NCBI GenBank assembly: GCA_964653485.1
Contig: CAZZFF010000004.1
Location: 1-64,000, forward strand
From: CAVQND01 sp964653485
GTDB taxonomy: Bacteria; Verrucomicrobiota; Verrucomicrobiia; Limisphaerales; UBA8199
Direction: 5' to 3'
DNA length: 64,000 nucleotides
The translations under genes and the position numbers were made by a program. Every line of letters begins with the position of its first letter. Within the stretch, counting starts at the first letter, position 1. Below are positions 1 through 7,403 of the stretch, piece after piece. The notes under the pieces are model-generated. The model made no database searches. It had not been told where the DNA came from and saw only the letters and a program-made list of their open reading frames with translations.

Positions 1-344
1 TCGAGGAGGTTGGCGGTGCCCATGGCGTTGGTCTGGAGGGTCTCCAGAGGCTCGCTGTAAGAGCGGCGGACCAAGGGCTGGGCCGCAAGGTGGAAGACGA
101 TGTCGGGCCGGACTTCTTTGACTGTGGCGGCGAGGAGTTCGAGGTCGCGGATGTCGCCCTGGATGTCGCCAGTGAACGTCACGGGTTTGATGACGTCGTA
201 GAAGTTGGGATTGGTCGGCGCGGGCAAGCTCAGGCCCCAGACACGCGCTCCGAGCATCTCCAGCCAAAGCGAGAGCCAGCCGCCTTTGAATCCCGTATGC
301 CCGGTGACCAGGACCCGTTTGCCGTTGTAAAAGCCGTCGAACAT
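1..344 (-). CDS. rfbG: CDP-glucose 4,6-dehydratase, N-terminal part (cut by window edge)
   Basis: This is the first ~114 codons of an NAD-dependent short-chain dehydratase that converts CDP-glucose to CDP-4-keto-6-deoxyglucose, the committed step toward CDP-dideoxyhexoses of surface polysaccharide. The Rossmann motif VLVTGHTGFKGGWL lies at residues 11-24, and the family signature AAQPLVRRSYSEPLET is visible near the edge. The start is the ATG at 344. The frame stays open to base 1, so the gene is cut by the window and not broken. It follows lhgO and rfbF on the same strand, and RfbF supplies its substrate. Identification rests on the signature and on the rfbF neighbour. Confidence 0.85.
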   Translation of the reverse strand, partial: MFDGFYNGKRVLVTGHTGFKGGWLSLWLEMLGARVWGLSLPAPTNPNFYDVIKPVTFTGDIQGDIRDLELLAATVKEVRPDIVFHLAAQPLVRRSYSEPLETLQTNAMGTANLL

Positions 345-384
345 GGGAATTCAGGAGCCGGCAGGACCGGCGTGATGGTTCGGG

Positions 385-1623
385 TTATTGTGCATTGGCG
401 GACCGGACTTCTTTCTGCGCGCCGGACTTGCTCAGTTCCCGCATCAGATCGCACACGTAGCGGGCAAAGGGGATGGCGCAGGTCCACGCGGGCGAGACGG
501 CATTCAATACATGCACCGATTTGGCATCGCCCTGGATGACAAAATCCATCTCGAGCTTCCGTGTCTTGATGTTCATCAACTGGGCGCGGATGCCCGGTTT
601 GCCCCAATGGTGATAATTCTCCAGTCTCACTCCGTCCACCAGGGGCGCGGCCAGCGAAACAAGCCGCCGCCGGAAGTACTTGAGCGTTTCTTCGGCCGCG
701 ATGCGCTTGAAATCAAATCCCGCGAAGAGCATCAGCCCCAGGTCGCGGAAGAGGATTTCAGCGAACTCGTCGAGTTTGAAGTTCTCCAGCCCTTTGTATT
801 GTTCCCGCCAAAAGGCGGGCATGGCCGTGGGGCCGATTTTGCATTTGCCCTCGACCGTGACGGTGAAATGAACTCCGAGAAAGGGATTCCGCAGGTCGGG
901 CACCGGATACACATTGGTGCGCAGGGCGCCGGGCGGTTCGTCGGAATAGAGGTATACGCCTTTAAAGGGGACGATCCGGTAATCTTCGGAGAAACCGAAG
1001 TCGCGCGCGACGTGGTCGGCGTACAGGCCGGCGGCGTTGATGACGCAGCCTGCCTCGAAGTCGCCCGCGCGGGTGGTCAACCGCCCGTTGGCGCGGCCCA
1101 GGTAAGCGGCATTCTGGTGGATGACGATGCCGTGATCGAGGGCGTCCCGCTTCATCGAGCGGAGGACTTCCGCCGGATCGGCGGTCGAGGTCGTGGGCGA
1201 GAACAGGGCGCGCTCGAAGGTGCGGGCGCGGGGTTCGATTTTTTTGGCCTCGGCGGCGGTCACGGATTTGACTTCCACGCCATTGGCCTTGCCGCGGCGG
1301 AGCAGTTCGTCGAGTTGGGGCAAGTCCGAGGCGTCCTTGGCCACGACCAGCTTGCCGCAACGGTTGACGGGGATGTTGTGGTCCTGGCAGTACTGGTGGA
1401 GAATGCGGTTTCCATCGCGTGCGAGCTTCGCCTTGAGGCTGTCCGCGGTATAGTAAAAGCCGGCGTGGAGCACGCCGCTGTTGCGGCCGCTGGCGTGGAG
1501 TCCGCAATCGGGTTCCTTTTCCAGCAGCACGACGCGGCAATCCGGAAAACGGCTTTTGAGTTCGCGGGCGATGCTCAGCCCGACAATGCCGCCCCCAACG
1601 ACCAGAAAATCAGCGGTGTTCAT
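385..1623 (-). CDS. lhgO: L-2-hydroxyglutarate oxidase-like FAD oxidoreductase
   Basis: A 412-residue DAO-fold flavoenzyme. The FAD-binding GGGIVG motif is at residues 10-15, followed by the LhgO/L2HGDH-like stretch LHASGRNSGVLHAGFYY. Family members oxidise L-2-hydroxyglutarate to 2-oxoglutarate and pass electrons to the membrane quinone pool. The ATG at 1623 is chosen because it overlaps the rfbF stop as ATGA; the open frame continues 29 codons further upstream, but that part lies inside rfbF. The position between two CDP-sugar genes is odd. It may instead act on a 2-hydroxyacid or sugar acid of the polysaccharide pathway, but the sequence itself looks like ordinary LhgO. Confidence 0.85.
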   Translation of the reverse strand: MNTADFLVVGGGIVGLSIARELKSRFPDCRVVLLEKEPDCGLHASGRNSGVLHAGFYYTADSLKAKLARDGNRILHQYCQDHNIPVNRCGKLVVAKDASDLPQLDELLRRGKANGVEVKSVTAAEAKKIEPRARTFERALFSPTTSTADPAEVLRSMKRDALDHGIVIHQNAAYLGRANGRLTTRAGDFEAGCVINAAGLYADHVARDFGFSEDYRIVPFKGVYLYSDEPPGALRTNVYPVPDLRNPFLGVHFTVTVEGKCKIGPTAMPAFWREQYKGLENFKLDEFAEILFRDLGLMLFAGFDFKRIAAEETLKYFRRRLVSLAAPLVDGVRLENYHHWGKPGIRAQLMNIKTRKLEMDFVIQGDAKSVHVLNAVSPAWTCAIPFARYVCDLMRELSKSGAQKEVRSANAQ

Positions 1624-2405
1624 TGTCGTGTGTGCCAGACTTTCCAGGGGGCCTGGCCGCCGCTCCAGAGGCCGGAGAGCAACTGCTGCTCGCGGTAGGT
1701 GTCCATGCACTGCCAGAAACCGGTATGCCTGAAGGCGGCAATCTGCCCCTCGGCGGCCAATCGCGCGAGCGGTTCCTGCTCCAGGACGCAGGTGTCGCCG
1801 GTGAGGTAATTGCCGATGCCCTTGTTCACGACGAAGAAGCCGCCGTTGATGAAGGCGGTCTGTTTCTCGGCCTTTTCTCTAAAGGCGCTCACGTTTTCGC
1901 CCGTGATTTCGAGGTCTCCGAACCGGCTGCCCGGTTGGACGGCTGTGAGGGTGACGGTTTTCTTGTGCCGCTGGTGAAAGGCGATCGAGGCGTTGATATC
2001 GCTGTTGATCAGCCCGTCTCCGTAGGTCAGGAGGAACGTGTCCTCTTCGATGAAGCGCAGGACGCGCTGGAGGCGTCCGCCGGTCATGGTTGCCTGGCCG
2101 GTATCAACGAGGGTGACGCTCCAATCCTCTTCGTCGTGTTGGCTGTGGTACTTGATCTGGGGGCGCGCGCCGAGCCGGAGGGTAACGTCGCTGGTGTTCC
2201 ACTGGTAATTGCGGAAGAAGTCCTTAATCACCTCTCCTTTGTAGCCGAGGCAGAGGATGAAGTCCTTATGGCCGTAGTGGGCGTATATCTTCATGATGTG
2301 CCAGAGGATTGGGCGCTCGCCAATCGGCACCATCGGTTTGGGCCGGAACTCGGTTTCCTCGCGCAAGCGCGTGCCCAAACCACCGCACAGAATCACTACT
2401 TTCAT
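1620..2405 (-). CDS. rfbF: glucose-1-phosphate cytidylyltransferase
   Basis: A 261-residue nucleotidyltransferase that makes CDP-glucose from CTP and glucose-1-phosphate, the first step to CDP-3,6-dideoxyhexoses. The N-terminus MKVVILCGGLGTRLREET carries the GGLGTR pyrophosphorylase signature, followed by RPKPMV near residue 21. The stretch YQWNTSDVTLRLG is typical of RfbF. The ATG at 2405 is preferred to an in-frame TTG two codons upstream. The stop overlaps the lhgO start (ATGA), so rfbF, lhgO and rfbG are probably one transcript. Length is normal for the family. Confidence 0.9.
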   Translation of the reverse strand: MKVVILCGGLGTRLREETEFRPKPMVPIGERPILWHIMKIYAHYGHKDFILCLGYKGEVIKDFFRNYQWNTSDVTLRLGARPQIKYHSQHDEEDWSVTLVDTGQATMTGGRLQRVLRFIEEDTFLLTYGDGLINSDINASIAFHQRHKKTVTLTAVQPGSRFGDLEITGENVSAFREKAEKQTAFINGGFFVVNKGIGNYLTGDTCVLEQEPLARLAAEGQIAAFRHTGFWQCMDTYREQQLLSGLWSGGQAPWKVWHTRQ

Positions 2406-2713
2406 TATCAATGGTCCGCTTTTTTTGTCGCCGCGCAGCGCCAGACAGATGCCGCCCGCCGCACGGTCAGCGCCCTTTAGATACCCGGTTTACCTAAGCG
2501 AGACAATAGAGAAGAGCGGCGGCGGGGACAGGGCTGCTCTAAGCTAGCGGAACCGCGGGGGCACAAGCGCGCAGCCCTGAAATCCGAAATCCGAAATCCG
2601 AAATCCGAAGGAAATCCGAAATCCGAAAGCGGCGTGCTCCAGTGGAAGCGCCGCCACGATGGCAAGGTCCCGAACACCCCTGTTTATGCGTAGAAGGATT
2701 TCCCCCGCATGTT
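2406..2713. other. intergenic region with heptamer repeat
   Basis: About 308 bases between rfbF and the next minus-strand gene. The only structure seen is the (GAAATCC)n array listed separately. The short open frames here translate to FRISDF-type repeats, which is what a 7-base repeat gives in any frame, so they are not called as genes. Confidence 0.6.
2577..2630. repeat. heptanucleotide tandem repeat GAAATCC, locus 1
   Basis: Starts with CTGAAATCCGAAATCC and runs as 7-base units, with one phase break (CCGAAGGAAATCC) near 2607-2615, ending CCGAAAGC. A shorter copy with the same two ends and the same phase break sits inverted at 57728-57760. Related arrays are at 34115-34138 and 57664-57690. 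All four lie outside genes. Confidence 0.9.
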
Positions 2714-3199
2714 TTATGGCTGCCGTTCAGCGGGTGCATTGGCCCTTTTTGGCAAGACCTGACCCTCTTGCCAATAGTCAGCCCACGGATCGGCGGCCTC
2801 CAGGCGGCGCTCAATGGTTCGGATGTTGAACTGAGACGGGTCTAACGACGGATCGAGGGACGGTCCTTTGGGCACTGCCCACGACTTCAATACGCCGCCT
2901 TCCTCAAGCCGGAAATCGTAATTTTGCAAAGGCATGGCGGATGGTTGCCAACCGTTGAAGGAACCGGCGACGAACACCGCCTGCGCGTCAGGAGCATAGA
3001 GCCCAAGGCAAATGCGCTCTCTGCCGGGGCTCGGAAACCGCTCGAGCAATAACCGAGCAGGCTGGGCGACCGCCTCAGTCTTGGCCGCGAGGGCGTTGGG
3101 CACGCCTCTCTTCGACTGCCTCTTGGATCTCGGTGGTGCCGCCTTGGAAGCCGCCGTCCCTCGACTCTTCTTCTCATGTGGGATTGCAGGTGTTTTCAT
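2714..3199 (-). CDS. chimeric small protein: CBM48/AMPK-type domain joined to a LigD phosphoesterase-like fragment
   Basis: A 161-residue protein, ATG at 3199 with AAGGA eight bases upstream. Residues 1-50 are Lys/Arg/Ala-rich and probably disordered. Next comes a CBM48/glycogen-binding-like strand pair (LYAPDAQAVFVAGSFNGW). The domain breaks off at MPLQ and runs straight into YDFRLEEGGVLKSWAVPKGP. That matches the 3'-phosphoesterase domain of DNA ligase D, where YDFRLE carries active-site Asp and Arg; the preceding His is replaced by Asn here. A tail of unknown origin follows. It lies 16 bases downstream of the cytidylate-kinase-like gene. It may be a real fusion or the scar of a deletion. 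Confidence 0.6.
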   Translation of the reverse strand: MKTPAIPHEKKSRGTAASKAAPPRSKRQSKRGVPNALAAKTEAVAQPARLLLERFPSPGRERICLGLYAPDAQAVFVAGSFNGWQPSAMPLQNYDFRLEEGGVLKSWAVPKGPSLDPSLDPSQFNIRTIERRLEAADPWADYWQEGQVLPKRANAPAERQP

Positions 3200-3215
3200 G
3201 ACTGTATCCTTCGGT

Positions 3216-3956
3216 TTAGCCAATATTAAGACCCTCTTTGATCGGTACACCCAACTTTCGCTGAAGCGCCGTTATGACAACCTCCGCTGCCGCCTCGATG
3301 CTCAAGGCGGCCGTGTTGATGGTTAAGTCGTAGGCTAAGGGGTCGGCCACATCGCGACCAAATTGGCGGCGGGCCGACCTAACTCGCTCGCGATCGATTC
3401 TTTTCACCTCAACCCGGGCAGCATCCAAACTCAGGCGCGCTTTGTCGGCGGTCCGACGGATGCGGGCCTCAATGGGCGCAACCATCCGCACCGTCAAACC
3501 AAAACGGCTGGGTAAAATGTCCTGTGCTGCGTGACCGACAATGATCACGTCCCCCTGGTGACCAAGCGTGAGCACAATCTGCTTCAGATAGACCAAATAG
3601 CCGGATGTGCCGATCCTCTGGGGGTTCAGCAAACGGTCAATGATATCCTGGATTGCCGCCCGATCACGCTCATCCAAACTCTCAATTAGTTGGCGGCTAA
3701 CGTGGGCCTTTTGCGCGATTTCATCCACGATCTTGTCGTCAAACACCCGCCAGCCCAGCCGCCCTCCGGCCAGTTGGGCAACGGTATTTCCGCCGGCGCC
3801 CTTCTCTCGAGAAATCAGCAAGTAGGGTCCGTATGACAGGTTGCCCTCCATGCCTCGCCCAGGTCGCGGCTCAGGATTCTCGCGGCGTTTCTCCAGGAGT
3901 TCGTTCGCTTGAAAAGTGGCGATTTGCTTTTTGACATAATCTTCAACGTCAATCAT
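3216..3956 (-). CDS. cytidylate kinase-like family protein
   Basis: 246 residues from the ATG at 3956. The frame opens upstream to a GTG at 4037, so the true start is uncertain. The P-loop-like motif SREKGAGGNTVA (about residues 49-60) and the following FDDKIVDEIAQKA match the Cytidylate_kin_2 group. These are stand-alone NMP-kinase-fold proteins, often of unknown substrate and distinct from Cmk. LGHQGDVIIVGHAA is another family hallmark, and an Arg-rich lid (RIRRTADKARL) follows. It is probably co-transcribed with the chimeric gene 16 bases downstream. No evidence was found that it is the essential CMP kinase. Confidence 0.75.
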   Translation of the reverse strand: MIDVEDYVKKQIATFQANELLEKRRENPEPRPGRGMEGNLSYGPYLLISREKGAGGNTVAQLAGGRLGWRVFDDKIVDEIAQKAHVSRQLIESLDERDRAAIQDIIDRLLNPQRIGTSGYLVYLKQIVLTLGHQGDVIIVGHAAQDILPSRFGLTVRMVAPIEARIRRTADKARLSLDAARVEVKRIDRERVRSARRQFGRDVADPLAYDLTINTAALSIEAAAEVVITALQRKLGVPIKEGLNIG

Positions 3957-4039
3957 ACCTTCTTCATCGGCGGAATAGTTACTCAAACCGCCCACTGCCT
4001 GCCCGCCGACCTTTCCAGGCAGCAACGGCAAAAACACCT

Positions 4040-4448
4040 TACTCTCGCGGGAGACTTGGTGTTGGCCTCCTTATTTAGAGGAGTAGCCTCCTGTAATTCC
4101 ATCGCCAACCCATCACCCGACACGCCATTCACTCGCGTTCCAGGGATTCCAGCTTCAACAATACAATCCTCTCGAACGGATCGCAAGGCCGTTGCCGGTT
4201 ACAGATCAGGCGATAAGGCGACAGAACCCCGACCGATTGCCGGACGATTGACAGCGCCTCCGCCGTGTTCAGCGGCGTGCCGGCTGACAGCGCCGTGGCG
4301 GGCAGTTCTGTGCCTTCCTGTCCAGTAAGGGCCATCTCTCGAAAAGACGGGAGATGATGGGTTGCGCTCCGCTTTGCGGATGGGTAGCGTTGAGCCGCGC
4401 TCGCGAGGCGAAAAGAAATAGAAAACCGATTCAAGAAAGTGTGAAACG
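4040..4448. other. intergenic region, no gene recognised
   Basis: About 400 bases between the cytidylate-kinase-like gene (minus) and the flavodoxin-like gene (plus), so it should contain two divergent promoters. No convincing -35/-10 pair, hairpin or conserved protein fragment was found. Several short frames cross it in both directions without recognisable domains. Confidence 0.5.
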
Positions 4449-5069
4449 ATGAAAGCGATTGCGATCAATGGCAGTCCACGCAAAGGCGGCAACACCGAGC
4501 TTCTGCTCAGGCGGGTGCTCAAGCCGCTGGAGGCGGCAGGGTGGGAGACCGAGTTCGTCCAATTGGGAGGCACGCCGATCCGGGGGTGCCGGGCCTGCTA
4601 CGCGTGTTTCAAGACCAAGAATTCGCGATGCGGGCAGAAGGACGACAGTTTCGCCGAGTGCATGGAGAAAATGGTGGCGTCCGACGCGATCATCCTGGGT
4701 TCGCCCACCTATTTTAGCGATGTCAGCTCGGAGATGAAGGCGCTGATTGACCGCGCCGGCCTGGTGGCCGTGGCCAACGGCGGGTTGTTTCGCCGGAAGA
4801 TCGGGGCCGCGGTGGTGGCGGTGAGGCGAGGCGGGGGCACGCACGCGTTCGACACGATGAATCACATGTTCCTGATGTGCGGCGCCATTGTGCCCGGGTC
4901 GATTTATTGGAACCTCGGCTTTGGGCTGGATCGAGGCGAGGTGGCCAAGGATGAAGAGGCGCTGCGAAACATGGACGACCTCGGCCAGACCATCGCCTGG
5001 CTGGGTGCGGCGATTGGCCGGGAATCGAAGGGTCCCGGGCGCCCGGTCTATGCCGAGCCGGCGCCTTGA
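4449..5069 (+). CDS. NADPH-dependent FMN reductase / flavodoxin-family protein
   Basis: 206 residues. INGSPRKGGNTELLL (residues 6-20) is the phosphate-binding loop of the flavodoxin-like NAD(P)H:FMN reductases. GSPTYFSDVSSEMKALIDR (about 84-102) is the second flavin-contact signature. Cys47, Cys50, Cys53 and Cys61 form a cluster (GCRACYACF) like that of iron-sulfur flavoproteins, so it may carry a metal centre. Such proteins move electrons in the cytoplasm; the substrate cannot be told from sequence. The next gene follows after ~60 bases on the same strand. Confidence 0.8.
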   Translation: MKAIAINGSPRKGGNTELLLRRVLKPLEAAGWETEFVQLGGTPIRGCRACYACFKTKNSRCGQKDDSFAECMEKMVASDAIILGSPTYFSDVSSEMKALIDRAGLVAVANGGLFRRKIGAAVVAVRRGGGTHAFDTMNHMFLMCGAIVPGSIYWNLGFGLDRGEVAKDEEALRNMDDLGQTIAWLGAAIGRESKGPGRPVYAEPAP

Positions 5070-5132
5070 AGGGGGCGGTGACTCATGTAAATTGACTGCG
5101 CCTGAATTTGACCAGGAGGAAAACACAGAGAG

Positions 5133-5573
5133 GTGAACGAGCGAGCGACAAAGGCGGGCTTGGGCCGGGGACTTGGGACCTTGATGAATGGGACCAAGGA
5201 GCCGACGGCGGCGGCATCGGCGCCGGAGGAGGGGCCTGGTCGCAAGGCGGAGAATCTCTCGCCCGGCATGGCGGCGCTGATGCGCGGGCGCGGGCCGGGG
5301 CAGCCCACCGGCAACGAGGAGGCGAAACGGCCTGCCGTGTCTCCCGGCCTCAAGCTTGTTCGGGTCTCACTGGTTTTGGCCGACCTGCTCCTGGTGGCGC
5401 TGGCGGCGCGCCTGGCGATCAAGGGCGGAGGCCCGCTGGGCTTTATCGGCGCCGCTTTGTGTGTTCTGGCTGTGGGGCTGGGCGCGTGGCTGTTCTGGCT
5501 GGCCTCGAGGGTGTTGTCATTCCCTCATGCTCAGGACGACCCCGCCGCTGACAAGGAGCGCCGCGGTGATTAA
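5133..5573 (+). CDS. small two-helix membrane protein with ParB-like N-terminal box
   Basis: 146 residues from a GTG at 5133, with AGGAGG at about 5114-5119. The N-terminus reads ATKAGLGRGLGTLMNG. This closely resembles the GLGRGL box at the N-terminus of chromosome-partition ParB proteins, and a weaker echo (LSPGMAALMRG) follows near residue 42. Two membrane helices lie at about 74-95 and 100-125, and no ParB DNA-binding domain is present. Its 3' end overlaps the end of the convergent transporter gene by 57 bases. Function unknown; a membrane tether for a ParA-type ATPase is one speculative reading. Confidence 0.55.
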   Translation: MNERATKAGLGRGLGTLMNGTKEPTAAASAPEEGPGRKAENLSPGMAALMRGRGPGQPTGNEEAKRPAVSPGLKLVRVSLVLADLLLVALAARLAIKGGGPLGFIGAALCVLAVGLGAWLFWLASRVLSFPHAQDDPAADKERRGD

Positions 5574-6431
5574 TTCGGGGCCGGGCGTTTTTTTCAGGAA
5601 GAGGCAGAGGAGGAAGGTGGACAATGCCGGGATAGCCGCGGCGAAGAGGCTCAGTGTTTGGACCTTGGCCCTGGGCAAGGCCATCTCCCACAGGAGGTAA
5701 CCCGCCGCCAGAGGGCCGGCCCCGTAGAGGAGAGTCATGCCGAGGGCAGACCAGGCCAACCCCGCCGGAAAGCCCCCGGTGAATTCCACGATGACGCACG
5801 CAATCGAGCCGATAATGAGAAAGCCTAGCGGGCTGGTAACGTAGTCTTTGGCCCAGAGGCGCCATCGGGCCAGGGAGGCTGAATAAACGCCCCAGGTGAC
5901 GGCCGCAAGGAGGGCCAGAGCATAGGGCAAGAGACGGCGGCCTGGGAATGGGCCGGCGTCGGGCCCGCTCGAAAGCACCTGGCGGAGGTGCGGCAGGTTG
6001 GCCAACGCCAAGCCCGCCAGGGCGAGGGCCATCGCGCCGGCGAGGCGCCCGGTGAGACGCACTCCGGGGACCCACCAGGCGCTGAAGACAAGCGTCAGGA
6101 TTGGCCAGAGATAGTTGATGAGGTTGACCCCGACGACTTGCCGCGGGGTGGAAGCGGCCAACGCCCAGGGCCACGCCAGGCCGTAGAGCACGAAGCAGCA
6201 CACCGGGATCGCCCAGAGCCGCCATGGCAGCCAAAGGGCGCTGCGCAGCTCGCCCTGACGCACCCGGCGCCAAGCGAGTTGCAGCGCCGCGCTCGTCAAG
6301 GATGAGAGCGCCACGAAGGGCCATGCGCCTGTCTCGCGCGCCCCAAAAAAGACCAGCGAGGAGCCGAACGACCAGAACAGGACGGCACCCATTCCAAGCC
6401 ACAAGCCAAGCGGCGAACCCCGGTTTGCCAC
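5517..6431 (-). CDS. EamA/DMT-family transporter
   Basis: About 304 residues with roughly ten hydrophobic helices arranged as two EamA repeats. It starts near GLWLGMGAVLFWSFGSS, and the second half begins near LALLAAVTWGVYSASLARW. The family exports amino acids, nucleosides or drug-like metabolites across the inner membrane; some features recall YddG-type aromatic amino acid exporters, but this is weak. The frame is open further up to 6524, overlapping the pseudopilin gene. The GTG at 6431 is a compromise and the start is uncertain. The 3' end overlaps the convergent gene at 5133-5573. Confidence 0.75.
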   Translation of the reverse strand: MANRGSPLGLWLGMGAVLFWSFGSSLVFFGARETGAWPFVALSSLTSAALQLAWRRVRQGELRSALWLPWRLWAIPVCCFVLYGLAWPWALAASTPRQVVGVNLINYLWPILTLVFSAWWVPGVRLTGRLAGAMALALAGLALANLPHLRQVLSSGPDAGPFPGRRLLPYALALLAAVTWGVYSASLARWRLWAKDYVTSPLGFLIIGSIACVIVEFTGGFPAGLAWSALGMTLLYGAGPLAAGYLLWEMALPRAKVQTLSLFAAAIPALSTFLLCLFLKKTPGPELITAALLVSGGVVLSMRE

Positions 6432-6472
6432 GGTGCCGAAGGAACGTGCGGCGGGCGTGTGGATGGTCCGGG

Positions 6473-7294
6473 TCAGAAGCCTCCGATGGCAGGCTGGAGC
6501 CAAGGGGAGAGGCTCCAATACCACGTCGCTGGTTTCAGGCTGGTGATATGCCCGTCCATGAAACCGACGGCGCTGCGCCCGTTGTGGTGCGGGAGCGGGC
6601 CGCCCCAGTTAGGGTCGGTCCCACTGACGCCGCCGTTGTTGGGGGCATCGTCGCCCGGGTCGTGAAGGATCCAGCAGCCGGGCTTTTCCTGGGAGGTTGG
6701 GGTCACGCACCGGAGCGGATCGCCGGTGTTGAGCGGCTTGCTGCCGGAATCGGTGATGTAGGCGACACAGGCAGGTTTGGCAATAGCCCCGCGCACGCCA
6801 GGCCATTGGGAGTAAGGCCAGGGGCCATAATCGCAGCCGCCGATGCGGAAGTTGATGCCGTAGTTCGAGACCCCCAGGTCCGCGGGGCCGGTGGGGTACT
6901 CCTGGATGAACCCCTTGAAGAACCGGCTCTGGACAGGACAAAGGAGGAGGTTCGTAGTCCTTTGGTAGGGGAGGAGGAAATCAAACCAAGCCCTGCGGCC
7001 GCCGGAGAGCGTTGAGGAATTGTCGCCGGTAACCTGGAAGGTCAAGCAGTATTTCCCACCGTAGTCATCGCAGTACAACTGGGTGGCGGTTTCCATCTGG
7101 TGGAGGTTGTTGACGCATGAAACGGCCTGTCCCTTTTGCTTGGCCCTGGAGAGCGCGGGCAACAGCAGCGCGGCGAGTATGGCGATGATGGCGATGACGA
7201 CCAATAGTTCGATCAGCGTGAAGGCGGGCCGCCGGCATAACCGGTCCCCCGGCCGTCCGCTCCGCCCAGTTTGCTCTTGCGCCCTCATGGTCAT
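6473..7294 (-). CDS. type II secretion-like pseudopilin with H-x9-DG C-terminal motif
   Basis: 273 residues. After a 24-residue basic leader comes FTLIELLVVIAIIAILAA, the prepilin peptidase cleavage and methylation site plus the membrane/assembly helix. The C-terminus has HHNGRSAVGFMDGHITSL, the H-x-x-x-x-x-x-x-x-D-G-like signature of the family that is very abundant in Verrucomicrobiota and Planctomycetota. It sits in isolation, with no secretion ATPase or other pilus gene nearby. GGGAG eight bases before the ATG at 7294 supports that start. These proteins are probably exported and anchored in the envelope; their role is not established. Confidence 0.9.
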   Translation of the reverse strand: MTMRAQEQTGRSGRPGDRLCRRPAFTLIELLVVIAIIAILAALLLPALSRAKQKGQAVSCVNNLHQMETATQLYCDDYGGKYCLTFQVTGDNSSTLSGGRRAWFDFLLPYQRTTNLLLCPVQSRFFKGFIQEYPTGPADLGVSNYGINFRIGGCDYGPWPYSQWPGVRGAIAKPACVAYITDSGSKPLNTGDPLRCVTPTSQEKPGCWILHDPGDDAPNNGGVSGTDPNWGGPLPHHNGRSAVGFMDGHITSLKPATWYWSLSPWLQPAIGGF

Positions 7295-7403
7295 GATGCT
7301 GCTCCCGTCATTGACCGGATGACAAGCAAGTTCGTTGCGCGCGCAACTGCCGGGCCAGGCTGGATGCGAAAGCTCAGGCGGGGTTCGCTTGGGCTTTAGC
7401 GGA

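Noticed and set aside
388..1698. Long plus-strand open frame opposite lhgO
   Set aside because: It is the antisense of a clear LhgO gene and shows no recognisable protein.
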